Numbered from the stretch's first letter, positions 16,972-25,268 are shown. The stretch is DNA of 38,917 nucleotides from Deltaproteobacteria bacterium (GCA_026417175.1 JAOADT010000001.1:1-38917), one strand, 5' to 3'. Translations and numbers: made by a program. The notes: a model not told the origin generated them from the sequence alone.

Positions 16972-18603
16972 TCAACATGGAATTTGATAATCCAACGCTT
17001 CTCGCATTGCGTCACATATTTCCTGCAATGTGGCTCCTGACCTAACAGCTTCCATAATAGGGATAACGAAGTTTCCCTGTCCCCCTCGTTTTGTGAATAA
17101 ATACAGATCCTTCAGTGCTTTATAGGTTAGCTCTCTTCCCGGCCTTTTTTTGTATTGAACGGAGTATTCTATTCGTTTTTTCTGCATGTCTGGACTATGT
17201 TCAAATAGTTCTATGTCGCTAGCAGAATCTTCACTTCTGAAAATGTTCACTCCCACTATAGCAAGATCACCGTTTTCGAGTTCATTCGCCAACTTGTATC
17301 TCGCCTCGTTTAATTCTTGCTCTATAATTCCCTTTTTAAAACATTCTATGAATCCCCCTTTTTTTTCGATCTCTTTAATAGCCTCCCATATTTTTTCTTC
17401 CATTTCATCAGTCAATGTTTCCAAAAAATATGAACCCCCAAGAGGATCTACCACCTTTGTGACACCCGTCTCATAAGCTATGATCTGTTGAGTTCTTATT
17501 GCAAGCTTTTGGGCCTTTTCAGTTGGTAAACAGTAGGCTTCGTCGTAACATGTTGTGTCCACTGATTGGACTCCACTTAGTACAGCTGTGAGAGTCTGGA
17601 TAGCGGCCCTTACAATGTTATTCATTGGCTCCTGAGCTGTAAATGTGAGAGACGACGTTTGTACGGCACATCTAAATCGCATACTCCTTTCATCCTTCGC
17701 TTTAAACATTTCTTTCATAACTCTGGCCCATATACGTCTCATCGCCCTAAACTTTGCGACTTCCTCAAATATATCTAGATGAACAGCGCAAAAAAAGCCT
17801 ATTCTCGGTCCAAAACTGTCCACGTCGAGGCCTCTTTCTAAAAGTCTCCTTACATAGTCCATGCCAAGGGATATCGCAAATGCCGCTTCCTGAACAGCAT
17901 TTACTCCACATTCTCTTATGTTTCTCGAATTTACATTAAGAACATTCCACCTCGGAACAGTTTTTAGCAGATATTCGATTAAATCAAGACCTATCTTTAA
18001 AGCTAAATCTATTGGGAAGAAAGCAGTATTAGCTTGAAATGTGGGTCCAACAAGCTGAGTAAAAGGGCAGTTCATTATTGTCCCAGAAAGATCATGGACC
18101 CTAATCCCTCTCTCATCAGCCATAAGTAAGTACTGACTCATTATTACTGCTGAAGACGGTGGGGGAAATATTAAAGTCGAACTGATTTTTTCTATAGGTA
18201 TGTCCTTAAATAGTGCCAACATATCCTCGTATGTACACATTGATGTTCCTTGTAGCCCAACATCTGCTCGCGCCAGTGGGTAATCCGGATCCAAACCAAG
18301 TTTGCCAGCTATGTCTGAGTCTATGTTTATTCCTGTTTGTCCCACCTTAAACAGAAATTTCAAAAGTTCATTGCTTTCTTCCGGTGTACCGAAACCACTT
18401 TGCTGTCTTCTGGTCCATAATCTCGCCCTGTACATGTCCTTATAAATACCCCTAGTGTATGGATATTCTCCTGCGTCTGGAAGTTTTTTGTTCCAGGACG
18501 TCTCATCATATATCCTTTTATATTCAATTCCCGAAATTGAACGAAAATGACGAAGTTTCTCTCCAACAGTGTGATCGTAATCTGTCATAAAAGTACTCTT
18601 CAT
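16972..18603 (-). CDS. acyl-CoA mutase large subunit, unusual active site (pair 2)
   Basis: This 543-residue paralogue of the mutase at 13249-14889 is very similar over the barrel (for example NNIVRA, IQTL, QQIIAYET and VDPLGGSY are shared). It has the same distinctive changes: Gln68 for MCM Tyr89, Asp95 for Ala116, Met177 for Gln197, Pro187 for Arg207 and Asn228 for His244. It differs further, with Arg227 where MCM has Tyr243 and Asp349 where MCM and pair 1 have His in the QSxHT motif. A GGGGGAAGG ribosome binding site lies against the ATG. It starts 9 bases after tetR. It may act on a different intermediate from pair 1 or form a mixed complex with it. Confidence 0.92.
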   Translation of the reverse strand: MKSTFMTDYDHTVGEKLRHFRSISGIEYKRIYDETSWNKKLPDAGEYPYTRGIYKDMYRARLWTRRQQSGFGTPEESNELLKFLFKVGQTGINIDSDIAGKLGLDPDYPLARADVGLQGTSMCTYEDMLALFKDIPIEKISSTLIFPPPSSAVIMSQYLLMADERGIRVHDLSGTIMNCPFTQLVGPTFQANTAFFPIDLALKIGLDLIEYLLKTVPRWNVLNVNSRNIRECGVNAVQEAAFAISLGMDYVRRLLERGLDVDSFGPRIGFFCAVHLDIFEEVAKFRAMRRIWARVMKEMFKAKDERSMRFRCAVQTSSLTFTAQEPMNNIVRAAIQTLTAVLSGVQSVDTTCYDEAYCLPTEKAQKLAIRTQQIIAYETGVTKVVDPLGGSYFLETLTDEMEEKIWEAIKEIEKKGGFIECFKKGIIEQELNEARYKLANELENGDLAIVGVNIFRSEDSASDIELFEHSPDMQKKRIEYSVQYKKRPGRELTYKALKDLYLFTKRGGQGNFVIPIMEAVRSGATLQEICDAMREALDYQIPC

Positions 18604-18612
18604 CCTTCCCCC

Positions 18613-19251
18613 TTAGGTATCCGGTTTCATAAAACGGCTTGTCATCGCTAGAGAACCGACTCCGTTCATAAATAGATTAAATACTATCTCAGAAAGCTTG
18701 TCCGGTTTTAAGGATCCTCTCGGATTGTACCACTTATAAATCCAGTTCATCATTGCGAAAAGGCTAAAGGTTACAGCGGTAGCAAGTTCCCTTTCTACAT
18801 TTTCTCCCAAAATCCCATTAATAATATTCAATACCATCTCGTAATATTTTCTTTCTTTCTTCTTTATTTCTTGAAGCAAGCTCTTCGGCAGATTATAAGA
18901 CTCATGGAGAAGAGTCTTTGCAAAGTTTTGTTGTCGCGAATAGTGAGTTATGTGATTTTTTACTATGTATCTCAGTTTGTCCTCATAACTGGAGATGCTA
19001 TCAACTATCTGCTCTAGGACATCTATGTCATTGTCTATATAACTAGAACAAATAGAGTAAAGAATATCAGCCTTAGAATCAAAATAGTAGTATATACCCC
19101 CTTTTGTGATTCCCGCAGCAACCGCAATCTCATCTATTGTCGTTTCGAGATATCCCTTACGACTAAAAAGACTGGCAGCAGCATTTAGCACGTTTTTCAC
19201 AGGTCCATCGCATTTATTTTTTTTGGGACCTATTCTTATTTTACGCTGCAT
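18613..19251 (-). CDS. TetR/AcrR family regulator of the mutase operon
   Basis: This 212-residue regulator has a TetR N-terminal DNA-binding domain. The helix-turn-helix lies at about 38-60 (IDEIAVAAGITKGGIYYYFDSK). The C-terminal ligand domain has no recognised specificity, but similar regulators control fatty-acid and acyl-CoA catabolic operons and respond to acyl-CoA. It is the first gene of the operon, 9 bases before the second mutase, and a dyad operator sits 8 bases before its start codon. This suggests autoregulation and control of the whole operon. Repressor function is inferred. Confidence 0.9.
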   Translation of the reverse strand: MQRKIRIGPKKNKCDGPVKNVLNAAASLFSRKGYLETTIDEIAVAAGITKGGIYYYFDSKADILYSICSSYIDNDIDVLEQIVDSISSYEDKLRYIVKNHITHYSRQQNFAKTLLHESYNLPKSLLQEIKKKERKYYEMVLNIINGILGENVERELATAVTFSLFAMMNWIYKWYNPRGSLKPDKLSEIVFNLFMNGVGSLAMTSRFMKPDT

Positions 19252-19259
19252 CAGTTACA

Positions 19260-19275
19260 TACCTACCAGTACGTA
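19260..19275 (-). promoter_or_regulatory. probable TetR operator
   Basis: The sequence TACCTACCAGTACGTA is a 16-bp dyad of the form TACnTACnnGTAnGTA, with all twelve specified positions obeying the symmetry. It lies between the tetR start codon and its predicted promoter, about where transcription begins. The size and symmetry are typical for TetR-family operators. Confidence 0.6.
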
Positions 19276-19284
19276 TAATAAAAA

Positions 19285-19313
19285 CTATTATCTCGACTTT
19301 GTGATTATGTCAA
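19285..19313 (-). promoter_or_regulatory. promoter of the tetR-mutase operon
   Basis: On the minus strand a perfect TTGACA (19308-19313) is followed after 17 bases by TAATAG (19285-19290); an alternative GATAAT lies at 19287-19292. The predicted start of transcription falls next to or within the TetR operator at 19260-19275. Confidence 0.55.
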
Positions 19314-19620
19314 GGAAATAATTTTTTATTTAGACAATACACAATTTCCAACTCAGCTACAATTCCTAAAGTTTTAAAGTCGTTTATGAAAACTTGCTTT
19401 GAATGTGTTTGCCTTTGATCTGGTAATGAAGTTTAAATACGGTATGACCGGCAATTTCTAAACGATTTTTAGCATTTTTGTCCTTAAAAAGATCCTATTT
19501 TACAGTTTCTATCAAGTGTGTAATTAACCGACTCCGGATCTATTGTAGCATGACGTAGTAACACACGGCTCCTAATGCTCGAATCTGGCTCCAGATATAA
19601 CTCTTACTTTAGATTAAATA
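19314..19620. other. non-coding stretch between divergent operons
   Basis: No gene was found between tetR and the second TRAP operon. Besides the elements listed separately, there is a perfect 6-bp dyad ATCTGG/CCAGAT at 19583-19596 with a 2-base centre. It could be an operator but no regulator can be assigned. Confidence 0.4.
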
Positions 19621-19624
19621 GTCT

Positions 19625-19672
19625 CTGTATACAGTAAATCTTGACACCCCTCACAAAATTGTATACATAATG
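19625..19672 (+). promoter_or_regulatory. promoter of TRAP operon 2 with paired TGTATACA palindromes
   Basis: TTGACA at 19641-19646 pairs with a -10 region around 19662-19671 (TATACATAAT). The perfect palindrome TGTATACA occurs twice, at 19626-19633 just upstream of the -35 and at 19660-19667 overlapping the -10. The two copies are 34 bases apart, about three helical turns. This arrangement fits an operator pair for a dimeric repressor. Confidence 0.5.
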
Positions 19673-19724
19673 AAAAGCTCTTCCATGGTGACTCAGAAAC
19701 CAAACACTCCCTCAGGAGGTAAAT

Positions 19725-20204
19725 ATGGCCTTCTTTGAGCGTATGAAAAGTTTTAATCGAATATTGTACATAATCAGTGGCTTTGTATTACTTTTCATGA
19801 TGTTTTTGACCGTGGCTGACACCGTCTTGAGATACTTTAAACGGCCCATCGTGGGAACATATGAACTTGTGGGTCTGGCCGCTGCTATAGTTTTAGGGTT
19901 TTCCATCCCTTACACAACATCAGTCAGGGGGCATATTGTTGTCGATTTTTTTACTATGAAGTTTAGGCCAAAAACGAGAAAATTCTGGCTTTTTGTTACA
20001 AGACTCTTGGGTGTGTTTTTATTTACCTTTATGGGTTACGAAATGATAGCTATGGCTAATGATTTAAGGATCTCTGGAGAGGTATCAGCAACACTAAAGC
20101 TACCATTTTATCCTGTTGCCTTAGGTATTGGGGTATGTCTGTTCTTACAAGTTCTCACACTTATTGCGGATGCTATAATTGTCCTAAAGGGGGAAAGAAA
20201 ATGA
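19725..20204 (+). CDS. dctQ: TRAP transporter small permease DctQ (system 2)
   Basis: This 159-residue protein has four hydrophobic segments and the DctQ signature VLGFSIPYTTSVRGHIVVDFF (split around residues 57-77). An AGGAGG ribosome binding site precedes the ATG. It overlaps dctM by 4 bases (ATGA), so translation is coupled. It is the first gene of a dctQ-dctM-dctP operon transcribed away from the tetR-mutase operon, which suggests that it serves the same pathway. Confidence 0.93.
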   Translation: MAFFERMKSFNRILYIISGFVLLFMMFLTVADTVLRYFKRPIVGTYELVGLAAAIVLGFSIPYTTSVRGHIVVDFFTMKFRPKTRKFWLFVTRLLGVFLFTFMGYEMIAMANDLRISGEVSATLKLPFYPVALGIGVCLFLQVLTLIADAIIVLKGERK

Positions 20205-21508
20205 GTTCAGAACTGGTTGGGGTAATAGGTTTCCTTTTCATGTTTTTTCTAATGGCAGTGGGTTTTGAGATAGGTTTTGCCATGGCGATAACTGGTTTTC
20301 TGGGTTTTGCCTACCTTGCATCTTTTCCGGCTGCATGTAATTTATTGGCCAAAGATGTTTATGATGTATTTACTACCTATAGCTTAACGGTTATACCCCT
20401 TTTTATCTTTATGGGACAAATAGCCGCTAATTCAGGGATTGGTAAAAAACTATACGATATGTCTTACAAGTTCATTGGCCACATACCAGGCGGACTTGCC
20501 ATGGCAACAAGCATTGCTTGTACATTTTTTGGAGCCATATGTGGGTCCACAACAGCGACTGCTGCCACTTTTGCAAGCGTCTCTGTGCCTGAGATGAGGA
20601 GATACAAATACGACGATAGACTGATCGGTGGTGTAATAGCTGCTTCGGGCGGTTTAGGTATAATGATCCCTCCAAGTGTCATTTTTATCGTATATGGAAT
20701 ATTTACACAGCTGTCCATAGGTACGTTGTTTATGAGTGGAGTTCTACCAGGTATATTGATTTGCGTACTTTTTTGTCTTGCGATTTACATATGGTGTAAG
20801 AAGAATCCCCTACTTGGTCCAAAAGGTGAAAGATCGACTTGGCGGGAGAGATTTAAGTCACTTCCGGGAGCTATAGAGATAATAATCATCTTTTTTATTC
20901 TTATGGGTGGAATAATGAAGGGGATTTTTACACCTACTGAAGGCGGCGCAGTCGGTGCCTTTGTAACATTATTGATTGTATTAATAACAAGGTCAATCAC
21001 GTGGGAATCATTTTACAAGTCAATACTTGATACTATAGTTTCCTCGTGCATGATTATGGTAATTGTGGCAGGAGCAACCATATTTGGGCATTTTATAGCG
21101 TTGTCGCGTATTCCTTTTACTGTGGCCTCCTGGGTTGGAGGTTTGGGACTACACCCCATCATAATAATGGCTATTATAATCTTCATCTATCTGATTGGAG
21201 GTTGCGTGATAGATGCTCTCGCGCTTATTGTTCTTACTATCCCCATTTTTTACCCTGTTATTCTTCATCTCGGATTTAATCCCGTTTGGTTTGGCGTAAT
21301 TGTTGTTCTCATAACCATGATGGGAGTTATAACTCCTCCTGTTGGTGTAAATAGCTATGTGGTGGCAGGCATATCAAAAATACCATTAAATACAGTGTTT
21401 TCAGGAATCTGGATTTTCCTCGCTTGTCTAGTTGTTGCGTCAGCACTTTTCATAGCTTTCCCAAGTCTTTGTTTGTTTTTACCAGAATACTTCGGGATGC
21501 TTAAATAA
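20201..21508 (+). CDS. dctM: TRAP transporter large permease DctM (system 2)
   Basis: This 435-residue channel subunit has about 12 membrane helices and the family segments FFGAICGSTTATAATF, MIPPSVIFIVYG and GVITPPVGVNSYV. The start at 20201 is chosen over an upstream in-frame ATG at 20135 because AAAGGGGGAAAG lies just before it, the protein then matches the length of the first DctM, and the ATGA overlap with dctQ is typical. It transports an organic acid together with Na+ or H+. Confidence 0.95.
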   Translation: MSSELVGVIGFLFMFFLMAVGFEIGFAMAITGFLGFAYLASFPAACNLLAKDVYDVFTTYSLTVIPLFIFMGQIAANSGIGKKLYDMSYKFIGHIPGGLAMATSIACTFFGAICGSTTATAATFASVSVPEMRRYKYDDRLIGGVIAASGGLGIMIPPSVIFIVYGIFTQLSIGTLFMSGVLPGILICVLFCLAIYIWCKKNPLLGPKGERSTWRERFKSLPGAIEIIIIFFILMGGIMKGIFTPTEGGAVGAFVTLLIVLITRSITWESFYKSILDTIVSSCMIMVIVAGATIFGHFIALSRIPFTVASWVGGLGLHPIIIMAIIIFIYLIGGCVIDALALIVLTIPIFYPVILHLGFNPVWFGVIVVLITMMGVITPPVGVNSYVVAGISKIPLNTVFSGIWIFLACLVVASALFIAFPSLCLFLPEYFGMLK

Positions 21509-21617
21509 GATGTACCAAAAAATTTATTAAAATTTATTAAGATGAACAGAAAAGAAAAATGAGTTGACAATTTGACCCAAATTTAATAAAAAAACAAATA
21601 AAAAAAGGAGGGTTAGC

Positions 21618-22664
21618 ATGAAATTTTTGAAATTTTCGGTTCTAAGCAAAAAAATCACAACGATTTTTCTTTTTCTCTCCTTTCTCTATTTTTGGTCTCT
21701 TGGGCTCCCATCAAACTTATTCGCCCAAAAAGCAATAGAATTGACCTTTTCCAATTTTTTTCCGGCAGCCCATAAAAACAGTAAGATAATGGAGGAATGG
21801 ATAGCAGAAATCGAGAGTAGAACCGGTGGAAAAGTAAAAATCAAATACTATCCAGGCGGAACTCTTACACCTGCGGCTCAGGTGTATGATGGCGTAGTAA
21901 AGGGGCTCTCAGATATTGGAGAAAGTGTTTTTGCCTATACAAGAGGAAAATTTCCTGTTATGGAGGCAATCGATCTTCCATTTGGATATAAAAGTGCAGT
22001 AATAGCAACCAATCTGGCTAATGCCGTTTATAAGAAGTTTCAACCCAAAGAGCTTGCGGATGTAAAAGTCCTAATACTCCATGCCCATGGTCCCGGGATT
22101 CTCCACACAAAGTTCCCGGTATCAAAATTAGAGGACCTAAAGGGGAGGAAGATAAGAGCAACGGGACTTGCATCAAAGATTGTTGCAGCTCTGGGAGCTG
22201 CTCCTGTGGGAACTACAATGCCAGAAACTTATGATGCACTGAGGACAGGGGTAGCTGAGGGAGCGCTTGCTCCTGCAGAAGCCCTTCAAGGATGGAAATG
22301 GGGTGAGGTAGTTTCTTACACAATTCAGAACTTTGGATCTGCTTACACATCTGCAATGTTCGTTGTAATGAATAAATCCAAGTGGGATTCTTTGCCAAAA
22401 GACGTGCAGAAAGTCTTTGAGGATGTAAGCGCCGAATTTACAAAAAAACAGGCTGAACTATGGGATCAAATAGACAAGGAAGGTTATGACTTTTTGAAAT
22501 CAAAAGGAAATAAAGTTGTCTCCTTATCACCAGAGGAAGATGCTCGGTGGGCTCAATCCGTAAAACCCATTATTGATGAGTACGTAAAGGATGCTACCGC
22601 AAAAGGTCTTCCTGGAGCAGAAATTGTGAAGTTCTGCCTGGATTTCATAAAAACCCAAAGATAG
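21618..22664 (+). CDS. dctP: TRAP transporter substrate-binding protein DctP (system 2)
   Basis: This 348-residue periplasmic binding protein has a signal peptide of about 36 residues ending near FAQ. The KGRKIRATGLAS segment contains the conserved carboxylate-binding arginine, and AEGALAPAEALQGWK matches the family. A strong GGAGGG ribosome binding site precedes the ATG. A 109-base AT-rich gap with an imperfect AAAATTTATT tandem repeat separates it from dctM. It is diverged from the first DctP, so the two systems may differ in substrate. Confidence 0.93.
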   Translation: MKFLKFSVLSKKITTIFLFLSFLYFWSLGLPSNLFAQKAIELTFSNFFPAAHKNSKIMEEWIAEIESRTGGKVKIKYYPGGTLTPAAQVYDGVVKGLSDIGESVFAYTRGKFPVMEAIDLPFGYKSAVIATNLANAVYKKFQPKELADVKVLILHAHGPGILHTKFPVSKLEDLKGRKIRATGLASKIVAALGAAPVGTTMPETYDALRTGVAEGALAPAEALQGWKWGEVVSYTIQNFGSAYTSAMFVVMNKSKWDSLPKDVQKVFEDVSAEFTKKQAELWDQIDKEGYDFLKSKGNKVVSLSPEEDARWAQSVKPIIDEYVKDATAKGLPGAEIVKFCLDFIKTQR

Positions 22665-22681
22665 CTTTACTGATAAGAAGC

Positions 22682-22745
22682 GAGAGGGGTGTGAGCCCCT
22701 CTCTGGTTAAATCAGTCTTAAAAAATGTACAAGCATGTACTTTTT
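22682..22745 (+). terminator. tandem hairpins after TRAP operon 2
   Basis: The first hairpin has an 8-bp stem (22682-22689 with 22696-22703) but no T tract. The second (22721-22745) pairs AAAAA and GTACA with TGTAC and TTTTT around a bulged T, and is followed by TTTTTGTTTC. Together they probably end the operon. Confidence 0.55.
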
Positions 22746-22981
22746 GTTTCTAACCCGTGGTGATACTCATGATGATCAATTGTCAATTTAGGTATAAGGC
22801 GGGGGATTGCTAACTGGATAATTGATGGTTCTTAAAAAAACTTTAAATAAAAAAATAACAACATAGAGTGTCATTTGAAACTTAAAAAAACTAAATTCCT
22901 AAATAGGTCAGTTAACAATGTGTGATAACATTTGGAGGACACCATTTTACGGGGTCTGTTGTTGTTTTCTTCCTCTGTTAA
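22746..22981. other. AT-rich non-coding stretch
   Basis: With the hairpins before it, this makes a 317-base gap without a gene. It is AT-rich and probably carries the promoter of the following gene, but no convincing -35/-10 pair stands out. Confidence 0.4.
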
Positions 22982-23629
22982 ATGAAGGGCTATTGCGGGG
23001 ATTCACTTCAAAATATAGTTTATTTCCCATCAATGAACTGTAAAAATCGTGAAATGTTTATAACCACAGGTTCCAATTTTGGTCTTTTTAGGGCGGGGTT
23101 ATTTGAAACAGGTGAACAAATCGGGGAAATATTCGAAGTGTACACAGGCTTATTTAAAAGACTAGTTCACGCCACTGTTTTTAGACAGCTTTTTCCCATT
23201 AAAGTTAAACTCAGGATCAAAAATTTAACCTTTGATACCCTGTATGTAGTTAGAGACAATATTTTTAGTGTGAAACGAAATTCGTATTTTCTTAAAGACT
23301 CATATGAGAGCGTTTTATATGAATATAGAATACCTGGTTTGAAAAGCTTTCTTAAATCAAATCTTTTTAAGCCATTTAGAGCAGCTGAGATAACGGATTC
23401 CACAGGTAACGTGATTTTTATTCTCAAATCTTCTTTTGGAGCCCGCAAATACGATCTTTTTTTAAGTTACAGCGAAGAAGATAGAATTGCTCATATTGAA
23501 TTGGAGACCAGTTTAATTACTTTCGGTCGAATTAAAGGATTTATTAGATTATTCAGTGATAATGAAACCTATATGCTCATAACCCTCTTTTGTGCAATAG
23601 TACTCATGTTGATGAAACAGAAAAGATAA
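22982..23629 (+). CDS. unrecognised protein, possibly Tubby/LURP-one-like, with C-terminal membrane helix
   Basis: I do not recognise this 215-residue protein with confidence. The middle (about 95-180) is rich in short beta strands, and a segment of the kind ITDSTGNVIFILK followed by KYDLF and IAHIELE resembles the repeating pattern of LURP-one-related / Tubby-C-like folds. A hydrophobic stretch near 195-210 could anchor the C-terminus in the membrane. The start is uncertain: the ATG at 22982 lacks a good ribosome binding site, and in-frame ATGs follow at residues 18 and 25. It is monocistronic. Codon use does not look foreign. Confidence 0.55.
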   Translation: MKGYCGDSLQNIVYFPSMNCKNREMFITTGSNFGLFRAGLFETGEQIGEIFEVYTGLFKRLVHATVFRQLFPIKVKLRIKNLTFDTLYVVRDNIFSVKRNSYFLKDSYESVLYEYRIPGLKSFLKSNLFKPFRAAEITDSTGNVIFILKSSFGARKYDLFLSYSEEDRIAHIELETSLITFGRIKGFIRLFSDNETYMLITLFCAIVLMLMKQKR

Positions 23630-24313
23630 CTTGGGACTGTTTTTGCGTATTTTTTTCGTTAATAAAGTTCAAATTTTCAATTCCTATAACCAAGATGAGA
23701 AAGGACGTGGATTTATCAACTTTGTTTTTGATTCCGTGTAGAAAAGGCAAAAAATGGAAATATCGAAATGATTAAACTTTAAAATAGATGTTCCTATCTT
23801 TCTCACTTATCCACAACCAAATTTCATTCTCATTTCTTGAAAAATTTTATGGTGTATTTACTTTCGGTTTGTAAATACAAAAAACTTTTAAAAATCATGT
23901 CAAATGGCATATATCATCTGGAATCCGTAAGAAAAATAATCCGAACAAATTCCCAAATTATTTCTCAATCATAATATTTGAATTGAATACATTTTTAGCA
24001 TGAAGATTCTTAGTGAGCAGAAATTTCTCTTAATATTAACCGATTTTAGGCTAATCTATTTCTCCTTCGAATACTTTTCAATCAAGACCCTATGGATAGA
24101 TACTAGTTTTTCCGTAGATGGCTTGTATGTAACTCCTTGACTCATGTTAGTTACTATTTTTTATTTTCAGGTAAAGCTGTAGATTCTTAATCGGTACAAC
24201 ATCTAGCCTGTAGATTTCTCTCAAATCCAAGTTAACGAACATTTTTCTGAGATTTCATATTTTCTTAACATACGCGAACTATAATTCTTCAAAGTTTTTA
24301 AACGGTAGAAAAA
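23630..24313. other. 684-base non-coding stretch with a DnaA-box match and an inverted repeat
   Basis: No gene is supported here. TTATCCACA at 23807-23815 is a perfect DnaA-box consensus. A 9-bp perfect inverted repeat, TGTATTTAC with GTAAATACA, lies at 23853-23879 with a 9-base loop. I see no cluster of further DnaA boxes and no flanking replication genes, so an origin is not supported. Confidence 0.4.
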
Positions 24314-25063
24314 ATGAATCATTGGATGGAGATCTTGGGTCTGCATTTTAAAAAAATGAGGATGGTTTACCCCAACGACAACCTGATAATACTCTTTGAC
24401 ATTGATGGCACTATATTAGACATGAGATTTTTCATCCTTTTTGTTCTTAGGGAATTTGATAGAAAACATGGAACTGATTACTTCAAAAATTTAACAGTAT
24501 CTGACATAGATTTTCATGAGTCACAACTCAAACTTCTTTTGAATAGGCTTTCAATCAAGGAACAAGATCAGATACGTATTCTTTCATACTATGAAAGCTC
24601 TTTTTTCTCAAAATTAACTATCAAAAGAGCCAACAGACCTTACAAAGGCGTTTTTGAGATAATGAAATGGTTTCAAACGGAGCCCAACACCTCTGTGGGG
24701 TTGAATACAGGAAGACCTGAATATCTTAGATTTAAAACCTTAAGTGCTCTCAATTTTCTCGGCAAACAGTTTGGCATTAGATTTAAAAGTGAGCTACTAT
24801 TCATGAACGATGCTGGACCCGACGCATTCATCCCACATGTAAAGAAGAAAGGTATCGAGTACTTTCGAAGAATGGGTTACCGAGTGTTTGCCTTTGTAGA
24901 TAATGAACCGGAAAACTTAAGGGCAATAGCGGAAATGGATGAAGTTGGAGAGATTCTTCTCCTCCATGCTGATACACTATCAAAATCGTGCAAAAGTCTA
25001 CTTACCGGAAACTGTGTAAGTGGCAAAGAATACGAGGTAGAAAAACTAAGGTCCGCAATTTAA
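24314..25063 (+). CDS. HAD superfamily hydrolase
   Basis: This 249-residue protein is a haloacid dehalogenase-fold phosphatase candidate. Motif I is FDIDGT (28-33), with nucleophile Asp29 and acid Asp31. Motif II is the Thr132 region (NTGRPEY), the motif III lysine is among Lys177-Lys179, and motif IV is FVDNEPENL with Asp196. A helical cap of about 90 residues sits between motifs I and II, as in type C1 HADs. The substrate cannot be predicted. It is monocistronic, with no clear ribosome binding site before the ATG, and a 205-base featureless gap separates it from the convergent pstB. Confidence 0.82.
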   Translation: MNHWMEILGLHFKKMRMVYPNDNLIILFDIDGTILDMRFFILFVLREFDRKHGTDYFKNLTVSDIDFHESQLKLLLNRLSIKEQDQIRILSYYESSFFSKLTIKRANRPYKGVFEIMKWFQTEPNTSVGLNTGRPEYLRFKTLSALNFLGKQFGIRFKSELLFMNDAGPDAFIPHVKKKGIEYFRRMGYRVFAFVDNEPENLRAIAEMDEVGEILLLHADTLSKSCKSLLTGNCVSGKEYEVEKLRSAI

Positions 25064-25268
25064 TTAAAACAATTAATAACCTTCATTTCCTTTCTGATCC
25101 AAGACGAGTTTGGCATTAGAACCCTCTCACCTTTATGTTCAAAAATTTTCCAAAGGAAAAGCTTATATTTATCAAAAATCTTCTATGTTTGTTAGAGTAA
25201 TATTGGCTCTAAAAATTATAAAAATGCCTGATAAAATTTTTTGATAGATTTGGTTTTGACGTTTTAAT

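Noticed and set aside
12840-18603. Naming the two enzymes methylmalonyl-CoA mutase (mcmA/mutB)
   Set aside because: Tyr89, Gln197, Arg207 and His244 equivalents are all replaced, so the substrate name would be unsupported.
23807-23815. Chromosomal replication origin
   Set aside because: A single DnaA box with no cluster, no AT-rich 13-mers that stand out and no dnaA, dnaN, rpmH or gidA nearby.
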